Assembly: GCA_001692895.1 (NCBI GenBank)
Contig: KV748187.1
Span: 2,972,836-3,036,835, forward strand
Direction of reading: 5' to 3'
Length of the DNA stretch: 64,000 bases
From: Cenococcum geophilum 1.58
Lineage: Eukaryota > Ascomycota > Dothideomycetes > Gloniales > Gloniaceae
The notes under the pieces: generated by a model
Databases searched by the model: none
The model's input: only the letters and a program-made list of their open reading frames with translations
Told to the model about the DNA's origin: nothing
Program-made: the position numbers and the translations under genes
In this document: in pieces, positions 1-12,366 of the stretch
Position numbering within the stretch: the stretch's first letter is position 1
Layout of the letters: every line of letters starts with the position of its first letter

Positions 1-3000
1 CCATATTAACCTAATAACTATACCATTAATATTAAATAAGGAAAAATGCCACCTTATAAAAAACCCTACCTAATATTAAAAGATAAGCTTCTAGTTATAA
101 AAAAGTATATTAATAAGCACCTTAATAAAGGATTTATTCGTCCCAGTATATTACTAGCAGCCGCCCCTATCCTTCTCGCTAAGAAGCTAAGAGGAGGTAT
201 TTAATTCTACGTTAACTATAGAGGACTTAACGCTATTATAATTAAAAACCGATACCTAGTACCGCTTATATATAAGACCCTTAAGCGGCTTAGTTAAGCT
301 AAAATCTATACTAAGCTTAATATTATTGCCGCCTTTAACTATCTTTAAATACGGGAAGGTAACAAATAGAAAACTGCATTCGCATTACGCTTTAGCTAAT
401 TTAAATATACTATTATACCCTTTAGCGTATATAACGGCCCAGGTATCTTCTAAAGCTATATTAATAACGCCTTACAGGACTACCTTAACGACTTCTACTC
501 TACGTACCTAGACGACATACTTATTTATAGCAATAACCCCTCTAAGCATACTAAACATATTTAAAAGTCCTATAGCGCCTTAGGGACATAGGACTTTATA
601 TTAATTTAAAGAAATGCGAATTCTTAGTTATAGAAGTAAAATACCTTAAACTAATTATTACTACTAAGGGTGTCCGTATGGACCCCAAGAAGGTACGTAT
701 AATTACTAAATAGTAAGCCCCTAACTGTATTAAGGACGTATAAGCCTTTCTTAATTTTACTAACTTCTATCGGAAATTTATATACAACTTCTTAGGCGTA
801 ATAGCACTACTTATAGCAATAATGCGAATAAAGGGCCTTTCTATAAAAGGAAGAAAAATGCACCTATGCTTTACCTAGACGCCTAAATACGAGAAGGCGT
901 TCTAAGACCTTAAAAATGCCTTTACTAAAGCACCTATTCTAGCTTACTTTATACTAAGATAACAACTTTACCTTAAAACTAACTCCTTAGACTATATTAA
1001 CGCAGACATCCTCTCCTAAATAGGTAATAACGGTCTCCTTTACCTAGTCGCATTCTACTTATCTAAGCTTATATTATAAGAGTATAACTACAAGATCTAT
1101 AATAAAGAACTCCTTATAATTATATAAGCGTTTAAAGAATTTTAACTAGAACTCTCTTTAGTAGAGCTTAACTAGCTAACTAAAGTCCTTACGGACTATT
1201 ATAATCTTAAGTACTTTATAATTATAAAGTAGTTAAACTAACGCTAAGTATATTAGAACGAGTTCCTCTCTAGTTTTAACTTTAAAATTATATATAGACT
1301 AAAAGTATAAGGTACTAAACCTAATAGCCTAACACGCCGCTTATAAGACCTTCCTTAGTTTAAAAATAACCCCTATAATTAGTTCTAATAACAGACGATC
1401 CTAAAAGTATAAAATTTAGCCCTAGGCATACTACCTATAATAGAGCCAACTATACCCCAGCTTTATACTACAGAACTAGAGTTACCTCCTAAAATTAATA
1501 AGCTTATTACTACGGTATATAACGCCTCTATTAACCTATTATTGTATTAACTTATTACCATAAAGACCGCTAGCGTCTATACGCTGCCTACTAACCTCTA
1601 AAGCTTAGGCTAGATTAATATAGCAGCCTTAAAAGTAAAAGAGAACAGGCTCTATTATAGAGGCCGCCTATTTATCCCTAACTTAGAAAATTTATAACGG
1701 TAACTAATCTAAATGGCCTACAACCTCTAATTAAGCGGCTACCTAGGTAGAGAAGGAACCTATAAGCTTCTTAGCCGATACTACTTTTAGCCAAAAATAA
1801 TAGACTTAGTTAAACGCTTTATAGGCGCCTACTATAATTATAAGCGTGCTAAGGCCTTTAATATAAAGTACTAAGGACTACTATACCCTCTACTAGTACC
1901 TATATAATAATAGGCAGATATCGCCATAGATTTTATTATTAACCTACTACCCTATAAATGACACGACCGTACCTATAAGAATATCCTTATAATAATATAC
2001 CAACTTATAAAAGAGCGCCACTATATCCTAACTAAAGGCGTAGCCGTTAGCGATATTACTAACGCCTTCCTCCGCGAAGTCTATTAACTATATAGGCTAC
2101 CTAACTTAATTACGTCCAACTAAGGTATATAATTTAACTCTAATATATAGAGACAAATCTACTAACGCCTTAGCATCTCTATTAAGATATCTATATCCTT
2201 TTATTATAAAACTACTAGGCAACCAGAAAACGCTAATACCAGTATAAAAGCGTACCTATAATAGGTAGTCGCCTATAGTTAAGATAACTAGGTAGATTAC
2301 CTCCTACTAGGTAAATTCGCAGTAAATAACTACGTCTTAACCACTACAGGACTTACCCCATTCTTCGCGAATAAGGGTTATTACCCCTAATCCGGTATAA
2401 AGCCACTAGAACCTATTAATAAGAAACTACTATATAGAAAACGCCTTAAGATGCTACTTGCCAACTAGTATATAAACCATATAAAAAATCTACTTAACTA
2501 CTACAAGGGAGAAATGGCCTAGGCTTAAGCAAAGTAGGCCTACTTCGCTAACTATTATAGAACGCCACCACCAGAGATACGTGTTAGCGACTAGGTATAA
2601 CTAGATGCACGCAATATCTCTATACAGAGGCCTATAAAGTCACTTAATTATAAGAACCTTAGCCCGTATTTTACCTATAGCTACTACACCTCCATTAGCC
2701 TAACCCCTTATTAGGGCAGATACAGCCTAAACCCCTATTAGTACTAATCCAAGATAAGAATGAAGACAAAAACCATAAGGAGTGGACCGTTAAACAAATT
2801 ATCAACTCTAAATACTTTAGTAAAGGTAGAGGACGACGGCTCTATTACAGAGCTATATATACAGAATTTAATATAGATTAGCCAGAATAGTAACTATAGG
2901 AAGACTTTAAAAATGCAAAGGATCTAATTAGCGACTTTTACTACGCGAACCTATAGAAACCGGGCCTAAATAAAGACTTTATACCTAATCCTCTATAGGA

Positions 3001-3304
3001 GCCCTTATAGAGTTAAACCGTTATATATTACTACGTAAGGGCAAATTGCCATTAGATTGCCGTTAGATTACGGTAAAGTGCGATTACATAACTAAAATAT
3101 TGTTAAGATGTCCAGGAACTTTAACCGGCGGTTAAAGTTATCTAATTAGTTAGATTTTTAGATGCTAAGCCCTATTATATAACGTTATTTTAAGCCTTTA
3201 GCAATACCCCCCTTTTCTTCTTTTCTATACCTTAAGTGTCTCTTCTATATATATATAGTAACCACAGCGTCGCCGGAGCTCCGCCTTTATAAGAGGGGGG
3301 GTAG
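1..3304 (+). mobile_element. Ty3/gypsy chromovirus relic, 5' end outside window
   Basis: This is a RIP-degraded LTR retrotransposon pol region that enters from the left window edge. Reverse transcriptase is readable from about 60 (GFIRP, then FYVNYRGLNAI at about 200-240), and its catalytic YLDD box is still intact at about 506-520. RNase H follows at about 870-1300. The integrase core lies at about 1900-2450. A chromodomain-like C-terminus at about 2755-2945 (WTVKQIINS, later EDFKNAKDLI) marks it as a chromovirus. Many conserved Trp and Gln codons are TAG or TAA, so it cannot make a polyprotein. The gag region and 5' LTR lie outside the window. A purine-rich tract (AAGAGGGGGGG) at about 3291-3301 is the likely polypurine tract. 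The family call is strong; the right boundary is approximate. Confidence 0.85.
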
Positions 3305-3550
3305 TATTATAGAACCCTACCGTAGGGGCCTCTATAAAAGAGCCCCGTGCTCTCGCGTACACCTCGCGTACAGCTTATGTCAGCTACGCGTAGGTATATC
3401 ACCTCCTTACGCCCTCGACCCTTACAATCGATCGCGCAACGTCTTGTAGACTCCTTAAATACATACGCTTTATAGCCACTGCCCCCGTCCCGTGACACGT
3501 TTATTCGCTTCTATTAAGCTTTTATATTATTTTTAATCTTATAACTTACC
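3305..3550 (+). repeat. Probable 3' LTR of the left chromovirus
   Basis: This GC-richer stretch starts right after the polypurine tract with TATTATAG, plausibly a RIP-altered TGTTATAG LTR start. It contains CTCGCGTACACCTCGCGTAC-type repeats. The partner LTR is outside the window, so the right end is a guess. The minus-strand open frame of 63 codons inside it has no recognisable product. Confidence 0.4.
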
Positions 3551-4651
3551 TAAGGCCTTTTCCTAGTTTTAGATAAGTAGAAAGTTATATAAGAAGTCTA
3601 GCCATCTATTACTATTACTTTCCGTTTCTATAGCCTCCAAAAAAGTAGCTACTATTATAATAACGGCAAAATAATCCTTATATAGTTGGGCTTTAAAGCT
3701 CCTTATAGAAGGCAGATAATATTACCCTTTTAAACGGATTTTGCTAAAGCCTAGAGATTTTAGTAAGCCTTATATTCTTTAGTATATCCTAGGTATTATA
3801 ATATAAAGTTAATATTTACGTTCTATCTATTATTTTAATTACTCTTTATTAAGGACACCTAACTAAGAATATACCTTCTGCTATTAATTATTACTATCTC
3901 CCTATTATTCTAAGTCTTAATAGATACCTATTTACTAAGAATAAACTTAATAAGTCGCTATAAGAGTTCCTTTTATAAAACCCAATAGTTAGGAAATAAG
4001 CTAGCTATATTAAGATTATCTAAGCTTATGCCAAGTAATGTATATATCTTGTTATAGCGGTTAGTAGCCTTATAGGTATAGTATATATCTATTAGCTCGC
4101 CTAGAGGGTATATATTTAAGGAAACCCTCCCTAGCTTACTTAATACGTATTTAGGCTAGAATATTACTCCCCTTATAAGGTAGGTTACTAAATAGATTAG
4201 GCCCTATAAGTCTAAGCAAGTTCTATAGAAACCTTTTAATAACTTTAAACCTAAGTAAAATGCGTATCTATTAATCTCCGTAGGACTATATAAGATCTAA
4301 ATATACTAAGCTATGGCCACTTCTTATAGTACCTAGATAGACCTTTTAGTAATTTTTACGGATATTATTAAACGTCTGCTACCTTACCTAGATATACTAA
4401 AACCACGGTCATTAAAGCAATAGGAGAATTGCTTACTAGATTATTTCTTTATTTAAAGTATTCGTAGGCTTACCCGTAGCGCGTATTACTTTAAGCGCTA
4501 TCTTGCTATTATCTACCCTTTCTTTAAGCTAAACAATTACACGGCTTGCTTTACTATAGATCTTCGCTATAGACTAAATCTAGTATTCTTTCTTTTATTT
4601 ATCTTCTTGGTTAATATAAATAGCATTTACCTAGATAATTTATAGAATATC
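3551..4651. other. Unclassified RIP-degraded repeat, left segment of an interrupted older locus
   Basis: About 1.1 kb of TpA-rich DNA with no open frame of note. It ends at GCGAT, the left target-site duplication of the 8.5-kb chromovirus, so before that insertion it was continuous with 13,210 onward. On the minus strand around 3,900-4,150 a loosely coding-like reading (ESFLKYIPSRRANRYILYL) faintly recalls piggyBac-type transposases. The similarity is too weak to call, and I do not assign a family. Confidence 0.35.
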
Positions 4652-4656
4652 GCGAT

Positions 4657-5279
4657 TGTTACGGACGCTTTAAGTACAATGTTACGACTACTTGGAGAAG
4701 AGTCGGAAGAAGCTAGTTAGTTAATTTAGGCACGGTCCAGGATGGAGCCGATAGAACTATGTGACGAGGAATAGTAACCGAGGTTATATAATAGGATCTA
4801 TGTGATTTATAGAATCTATATAATCCGTAACAGAGTGTGACGGCGCTGGAGCGCGTCACCTAGTCAGGGGTTCGCGTAAGACTTGGCATGTGTATATAGA
4901 CGTCGCCTCACCACCTTCTCTTGCTCCTTAGCTTAATATCTTCATAATACAGCATTCGTTCGCTTGATCTTGCAAGCATTCGTTTAAGTCTCTGTCAAGA
5001 CATTTGTTTAATGGTTCGAGCCGTCACACAGAGTAGATAGAGTATACGTATATTACGTACAAGAAGGATTTTATAGGAGTATGGTTATGTATTTAAGGAC
5101 CCTTAATCCCTACCTAGATAGTTCCTTCCTTGTAGTAATTCTTAGAATATAATTGGAGTTAATCTATTAGGCAACCACTCTACTAGTTATTATTACATTG
5201 TTAACTACTATATTTACATTTCCTATATACCTGCCTATTAACGAGCCTATTGTAGTTCCTGCTATAAGGTTCCGTTATA
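4657..5279 (+). repeat. 5' LTR of the chromovirus (interrupted)
   Basis: It runs from TGTTACGGACGC to CCGTTATA. Without the nested 193-bp element and its duplicated CAGAG it is about 425 bp, equal to the solo LTR at 25,569. It keeps more unmutated C and G (for example GCACGGTCCAGGATGGAGCC) than the 3' LTR, so RIP hit the two LTRs unequally. Confidence 0.93.
4836..5028. mobile_element. 193-bp solo LTR (or TRIM-like LTR) nested in the 5' LTR
   Basis: It begins TGTGACGGC and ends GCCGTCACA, giving TG...CA termini inside a 9-bp inverted repeat. It is flanked by the perfect 5-bp duplication CAGAG (4831-4835 and 5029-5033). The other LTR of the host element has the empty site (TAGAGTAGATA), proving a later insertion. 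A TATA-like TGTATATAG sits mid-element. No partner copy or internal domain is in the window, so the parent family is unknown. Confidence 0.88.
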
Positions 5280-5327
5280 TAATTACTACCTAGTTATAGT
5301 ATTAAATATAGAAAGTCGAATAATATG

Positions 5328-8300
5328 CCACTAAAAGCAGCTACTACGACGCTATTGACGGCGGCAACTATATTAAGGTTAGGTAACGACACTAGTATAG
5401 TAGATACTAACTTATAGTAACCTATAACGGTTAGACAACTATAAGAGATAGTTAACTAGCTAATAGAAAATAACGTAATATTAGAAAATAGGATTAACGG
5501 GATAGGCGTAGCAAAGGTTAAGTTACTATTGATTAAAAGGTACTTAGGAGAAAGATTAAAGCTTAAAGGATTCCTTATGTAAATGCACTTTAAGGTTGCG
5601 TAGGAAGGAGCTAAGCTAGTAATACCTATGGATTAAATAGCGTACGCGGGATTGTTTCTAATAGGAAGAGCACTTAAATAGTTTAAGCCTTACCTTACGG
5701 AAATCTAGGTAAATAGAATAATAACTATAAACTAAGAGGTATAGTTTATGTTCTTAAGCTAGAATAAATTTGTAGAACGACTTATATAAATATTTAGAGA
5801 CCTAAAGGTAGTAAATACGGTGGAAAGAAAACTCTAAAACATTACGTAATAAACCTTAGTAATTAAGTATATAACGCAGTTCTAGACGTTAGTAATATAA
5901 GTTAAGTAGAATAATAGGGCGCTTATGGTATAGTATAAATAAGGACTTAAAGCTAAAGTCTAGGACGCGATTATCTTAATAGAAGATGCGGATACCCTAA
6001 GGGACCTAATAGATTAAGCAATTAAGATTAATAATTGGATCTACTAAAGGGAATAGGCTAAGAGAGGTTAGGATAGAGTTTTATAGTTATATAAGGCGTA
6101 GAGTACGCAATAACTAAAGCTAAGTTAGAAACTATAGTATAGCGTAGAGCTAATAGACCTAAGTGGTACTAAAGAAGCCTATAAGAGATAGAGTAAGAAA
6201 CTATAAAAACTTAAAGGTTAAGGATCTAGTGATTATAGGACTAAGGAGCAGAGGCTAAACTAGGGATCTTAGTAGTAAAAGACGTTTAGGCGGACTCTAT
6301 AGCAAAGTTAGTAGTTTAGAGATGGAGCTTATATAAATTATAGAAAATAAGATTACTTTATAAGGGATTATAAAGATGGTTAGAGTCACTATATAATAAA
6401 GGGAACTAGACTAGCAGAAGATATATATATATAGAGGAATAATAGTATACTATAAGGAACAAAGGAATGTTTAATTAGAAGTTTTACGTTCTATTATAAC
6501 AACGCATGCTAAATTTATAAAAACGCTAAGTATGGCGTAAGCTATTAGCTATAAGAGCTATATTTAGCGGAATATAAAGGAACTAATAAACTAGTTAGCA
6601 GATCGGATATTAAGGATAATAATTTTAATATAGGCGAAATATTTTATAATAATAAGGCAATAAGGGCCGCTTACTGGGAGCGAGTAGACCTTGGAGATAT
6701 TATATAAGAGGTAGAGGATAATTCCACTATAGAATAGGGAATATTAGTAGGGATTAAGACCCTACTAGATATAATGTTTATCACTTTACGAGACATAAGA
6801 GAAGTAGGACAGTAAACTACTTTAGCACTTAATAAAGGCAAAAGGCTAAAGGCTTAAGATTCTTAGGATAAGATGTAAGATAACTAAGATTCTTAAGATA
6901 AGATAAGGTAAGCTTAAGGACCTATAACGGATAGGAACCGATGGAGTAGAGCAGTAGCTTAGTTTAAAGATATATAAATAAGCTCGGGATAGAATTTCCT
7001 ATAGGTATAAGACTCTTAAGATGAGATAAGTAAAATTTAAGACTTTTAAAATAAGATAAGAATACTAAGTAAGCCTAGTTAGACTAAGGCTGGAGTAATG
7101 CTTAAGAAAGAAGTAAGCTTAGGATTAAGAATCCTATAGAACTAAGACTTTGAGATATAAATAAGGACTATTAACAAGATTAGAGAATCTGCGGCATAAA
7201 TAGCAACTAGACTAGGAGATAGATATATAGACCTAGAGGACTTACTAGGGGAATGTAGTATTTGGCCTAAAGATTGAAAAGTTAATACCAAGATTAAGAA
7301 GTAAGTAGACTTTAAGGATCCACTTATAAGACGCGAAAGGAAAGAAACTATAGAGGAGTTTAGGGCAAGAATTACCTTATAGTAAGAACGGAAACTAGAC
7401 AGAAGATTTAGCATATTAGGACGTATAAGGGATAGAGCGCTAGTATAAAGAATTACTAATAGGCCTAGGGTAGGTATACTATAAGCTAAGTGGCTTACTA
7501 AACTGGAATAAGAAGAGGATCTAGGAATTCCTACTAGGTTTAAAGAACGACATACTAAGGGCTATTATAATATAGTAATAAGAAGATACTTCCTTATAGA
7601 CGAGCCGTATATACTCTAGCAGCTATACTAAAAGTGGTATAGGCAAAGGCACAATAATAAGTGGGAAGATTTCTATATATAGTTAGACGAGAAAGTTATC
7701 TAAAACCACCTAATTATAGAAAAGGCCATAAATTATATTAAAGGAGCCTTAATTATAATATCAAAAGATCTAGAGGAACGTTTAGAGGACTAGAGAAGCA
7801 AAAGATATATCTTAGTACCTGCAAATAAAGTTATAATATTTAGATTAATATAAGAAAGGTTTAAACTTAAGAGCGAAGATGAGCTAAGAGTTAACCTAAG
7901 ATACTAAGCATACTATACGCTATTGTAGATTGTATATATAGATAATATATATAAAGCACCTAAGGATAAGTACTAAAAGTACCCTATAAGAATATATTGG
8001 TTAGTAGAAGAATAAAAGTATAGAAATGCTAAGTATATGTATAGTTAGCATTTAGTAGAAGTTTAGGAGTTAGGAGACTTAATATTTTAGCTAGAAAGAT
8101 TTCTTACGGAAGAATGCCTAGACGGATAATAGTAGTAGGAATGTCTAGAGAATACGTATTTATAGTATATTAAAGATAAAAAGCGAACTAAGTATTGGCC
8201 TAAGTTAGACTAAGTATAAATAAGATTAAGTAGCTAATAGTTAGGAAAAGTAGAGGCCTACGGAACTAGAGGGAGCTAGTAGTAGAGCCTTAGACCCTTA

Positions 8301-11300
8301 AAGGAATTTAAGGACGGTACCTAAATTTATGAATTAAATGGCAAGATTAATAGTTTGAGGCATTAATAGATAGTGGAGCAATAAGGAACTATATTTTATT
8401 AGTAGTAGTTAAAAGAATAGGATTACCGTATAGGTAAAAGGAGTAATTTTACCTATTAGTGATGATTTTAGGGGATCCGATAGCCTATAGAGGAGGCATT
8501 ATTAACCTTAAAACAGGACCTATTTAGTTAACTATTAAAGGGAGATAAATTGAGATGTCTTTTAATATATTACTATTAGGGAATAATAAGGTAGTACTAA
8601 AAATGCCTTAGTTATAGAAATATAATCTAAAGATTAATTAGATTATAGGTTAGGTTAATATTAGGAATACTTAATACCGTAAGATGCGATAATAAGCTAA
8701 GTTAGTATAGTACTAAGTAAAAGCAACCTACGAAGAAATAGAAAAGGGCTTAGGTTATATACTAAAGAGATACTATAAGTATAGCAAAAAACTATGGTTA
8801 TTAGAAAGTAAAAAGCTGTTAGAGTATATAGCATAGGATTATAAGATAGAATTAGAACTAGGAATAAGTCTAAGGTTTTTTTTAATCTATAAGCTTACTA
8901 AAGAGGAAGGTAGAGCATTAAAAGAGTTTATCTAGGAAAACTTATAAAAGGGATATATTAGATCATTGTAGTTATTAGTAGGTTATCCAATACTGTTTAT
9001 ACTAAAGAAAAATGGTAAACTAAGGCTGTGTATTAACTATAAGCAGTTAAATAGTATTACTAGAAAGGATAGGTATCCTTTACCCTTAATTAGCGAAATT
9101 TAAGATAGGATAGGTAATGTATAAATCTTTATAAAGATAAATCTAAAATAGGCGTACTATTAGATCGGGATTAAGGAAGGTAACAAATAAAAGGCAGCCT
9201 TTAGGTTAAAGAAAGGACTATATAAACTATTAGTTATATAATTTAGGCTTATAAATGCACTAGTAATGTTTTAGAAGCGTATTAACAATGTATTAGGAGA
9301 ATACTTAGATAAATTTATTATGGTATATTTTATTATTATTATTATCTACTTAATAACTAAGGGAGAGTATGGGGAATATATTAAATGGGTTTTAAAGAGA
9401 CTATAGAAGGAATAGATGTTAGTAGCAATTAAGAAATGCGAGTTCTTTACTAGGAAGACAGATTTTATTAGATTTATTATTAAACTAAGCTAACTTAGTA
9501 TAGATCTAAAAAAGATCAAGGCTATAGTAAATTGGTAAGAACTAGAGAACGTTACGTAGTTAAGATTGTTTTTAGGGTTTTGTAATTACTGTAGAAGGTT
9601 TATAGCATAGTGGTTAAAAAATATTAAGCTACTTACGCGATTAATAAAGAAAGAAGAACTATAGGTATAGGGAGAGGAACAGCGGGAACTCTTTAAAAAA
9701 GTTAAAGAGTTGTTTACCTAAGAGCCAGTTCTTAAGATCTATTAACTAGGATTAGAGATGGTTATAGAAATAGATATATTAGACTATATACTAGGGGCGT
9801 GCTTTATATAGAAATATTAAGATAAATAGCACCTAGTGGTATACTATAGTTAGAAGATAATACTACTAGAGTTAAACTATAATATCTATAATAAGGAGTT
9901 ATTAGGTATAGTTATAGTATTAAAGGAATAGAGAGTATTCTTATAAGGTATAGAGAAACTATTTATAGTTAAGATAGATTATAAGAACTTAATAGGATTC
10001 CTAACAATAAAGGAACTTAACTAAAGATAGGTTAGATGGGTAGAGATACTTATAAAATACTATTTTAAGATTTAGTATACTAAAGGTACAGATAATACGC
10101 GGGTAGATGCTCTAAGTTATAAAGCTAAACTATAGAATAAAGAGAAGCTATTAGGGGCTTTACTGCGAAAAGATATAGATGGATTAATTAGGTATAATTA
10201 TCTAAAAATTATAGTAACTTAGGAAGAACTAGAAAGAGTTTATAAGTTACTAGAGAGCTTTTAGGTATAAAGGATTCTAGAAGTATAGCTAGAAGATCTA
10301 TAGACGGATATATACGAAAATTAAGAAGTAAAGTATATCCTAAGAAGTATAGCAGAATAATTTATAGAAGATTTTTATAAGGGAATAACTTAAGGATATA
10401 ACGGAGCTATAGGCTTAGTGTTAAGACTCTAAGAGGAGTATATTATTAATAGAATTTAGGGCTTAGCGCGAAAAGTTATAAAGGNNTATTTANATTNNTA
10501 AAGGAATAAANTAATAAGGNATAAGCNNTANNGNGGGCTATAACCTATTAAAATATTAGGAAGACTATAGGAGGTTATATTATAGGACTTTATTATTAAG
10601 TTACTAAAGTTAAAAGACCCTATTACCGGATAAAAGTATAATATAATTTTAGTAATAGTAGATAAGCTTATAAAGTAGGGATACTTTATAGCGTGTATAG
10701 AAGAGATATTAGTAGAAGATGTCGCTAGAATCTATATTAAGGAAGTATTTATAAAATATAGAGTACTAAGTAAAATTATATTAGATAGGGATCTAAGATT
10801 TATAGTAGTATTTTAGGAGGTATTCTTAGCGAAGTAAGGAGTTAGAGTAGCAACTTTTACCATATATTATCCGCAGACAGACGGTTAAACGGAAAGATTA
10901 AATTAGACACTAGAGTAGTATTTAAGACACTATATTAATTACGTATAGAATAATTAGGTATCGCTATTACTAGTTATATAGTTTGTATATAATGCAATAC
11001 CTTAAGAAGGAATAGGTATATTACTATTTAAGGCAAATTATGGATATAAGCTAAGAATATTATTATTACTATAGTAAGCGAAGAAAATAAGTAGTATAGC
11101 TAAAGAAAGAATAAAGACGTTAATAAATCTTTATATAGACCTTATAGAATTAGTAAAGAAAGTATAAGAGAGAATAAAAAGGTACTATAATGCTAAGAGA
11201 TCTAAGGGACCAGATCTTAAGGAGGGAGATAAAGTATAGCTACTATATAAAAATTTTAAGAGTTAATAACTAAGTAAGAAGTTAGACTATGTTAGATTAG

Positions 11301-11640
11301 GACCTTTTAAAATTATATAGAGGATTTTACTAGTTACGTTTAAGTTAAACTTACTAGCTAAGATAAAGATCTACCCTATATAGTATATTATAATGCTAGA
11401 GCTAGTATATAGGAATATTAAGCTACTGGTTTATAAAGTAGATATATATAAAGGGTAAAAAGAATATAAATAGTAAGTTTTAAGGATCGTTAACTATAAG
11501 GATATTAACAACGAAATATGGTATAAGATTAAGTGGATAGGCTACACTAAGACTACCTAGGAGCTACTAGAGAATTTAAAGAACGCTATAGGAAAGGTAT
11601 AGGAGTATTAGAAGAAATTAGGTTAGGTAGTATTAATAAA
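5328..11640 (+). pseudogene. Chromovirus gag-pol, inactivated by RIP
   Basis: The ATG at 5328 opens a gag frame; a retrotransposon-gag signature is readable near 5750-6050 (FRDLKVVNTVE, then TQF and LMEDADTL-like residues). Protease/linker follows. Reverse transcriptase is readable at about 8,940-9,600 ([31 protein letters not shown]). The catalytic box expected as YLDDIIIY reads YFIIIIIY at about 9326-9349, so both Asp are lost. RNase H spans about 9,730-10,130. The integrase core at about 10,640-11,050 includes YYPQTDG. The C-terminus carries a chromodomain at about 11,480-11,620 (WYKIKWIGYTKTT, ENLKNAIGKV). Stops occur throughout, mostly TAG at Trp/Gln positions. Confidence 0.88.
10485..10535. 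other. Ambiguous bases (N) inside the chromovirus
   Basis: Several single and double N positions are scattered over about 50 bases between RNase H and integrase. One more N lies near 20,053. They look like unresolved consensus in repeats, not a scaffold gap. Confidence 0.9.
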
Positions 11641-12366
11641 GAAGGATTGCTAAAGAATAAGTCACTTAAGGGGGACCTAAGAAGAGCAGTTGCCAAGCTA
11701 TTTGAATCTGTTTCCTTCTCTATTAGAAGAAAATCCGTTCTTTTATTACTAAGTTCCTATAGACCCTATTTTATAAGTTTCCACTTTTTAGAACGGACCT
11801 TCTTACAAACCTTTTTAAGATGGATTAATTAAGTAGATGCCGCAAGATAAGACTTAAGGGCCCGTTACTAAGTATTAGTAGCCTTCTATTCTGCATTATA
11901 AGAACGGCGCAACTTAGTAAGAGTAATAGATAGTTTATTATCTAGTTGCGTAGTAGTAGATTAAACATAAAACCCTAAAACAAATTAATTAGGGAACTAG
12001 ACGACTATTAAGAGTAATAGGTTATATATATTTAGTATTAGAGATAAAGCGAACGTTATAGGATAAATAAATATTTACTTTAGTGCACTTTAAATAAGAG
12101 GACGGTTATTGCGAAGATAGGTTTGCTAACGTAATATAAACTAACCCCTTTTTTAAATAGCAAGAATACGGAGATGGTATAATCTTACTAAGAGACAGTA
12201 TCGCAGCAATAGTGCGAACACGACGAGCGGTTAAGGAAGAAGAAATTGCTTTAGGTATAATAAGCAATAATATTAACTAAATTAATTAAACGGATATTAT
12301 ACCTCTAGTAAACGACTTAGAGATGTTTTAAATCTTTAAGGATAAAGATAAAGAGGAGGGAAATAC

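Noticed and set aside
3307-3498. 63-codon minus-strand frame in the left LTR-like region
   Set aside because: No domain; it lies in a GC-richer LTR segment and is probably chance.
3900-4150. Possible piggyBac-type transposase on the minus strand
   Set aside because: Only a short weak resemblance; no catalytic Asp, TIR or TTAA duplication can be shown.
11647-11832. 61-codon frame starting MLKNKSLKGD
   Set aside because: It lies just after the chromovirus chromodomain in RIPed DNA; no homology is visible.
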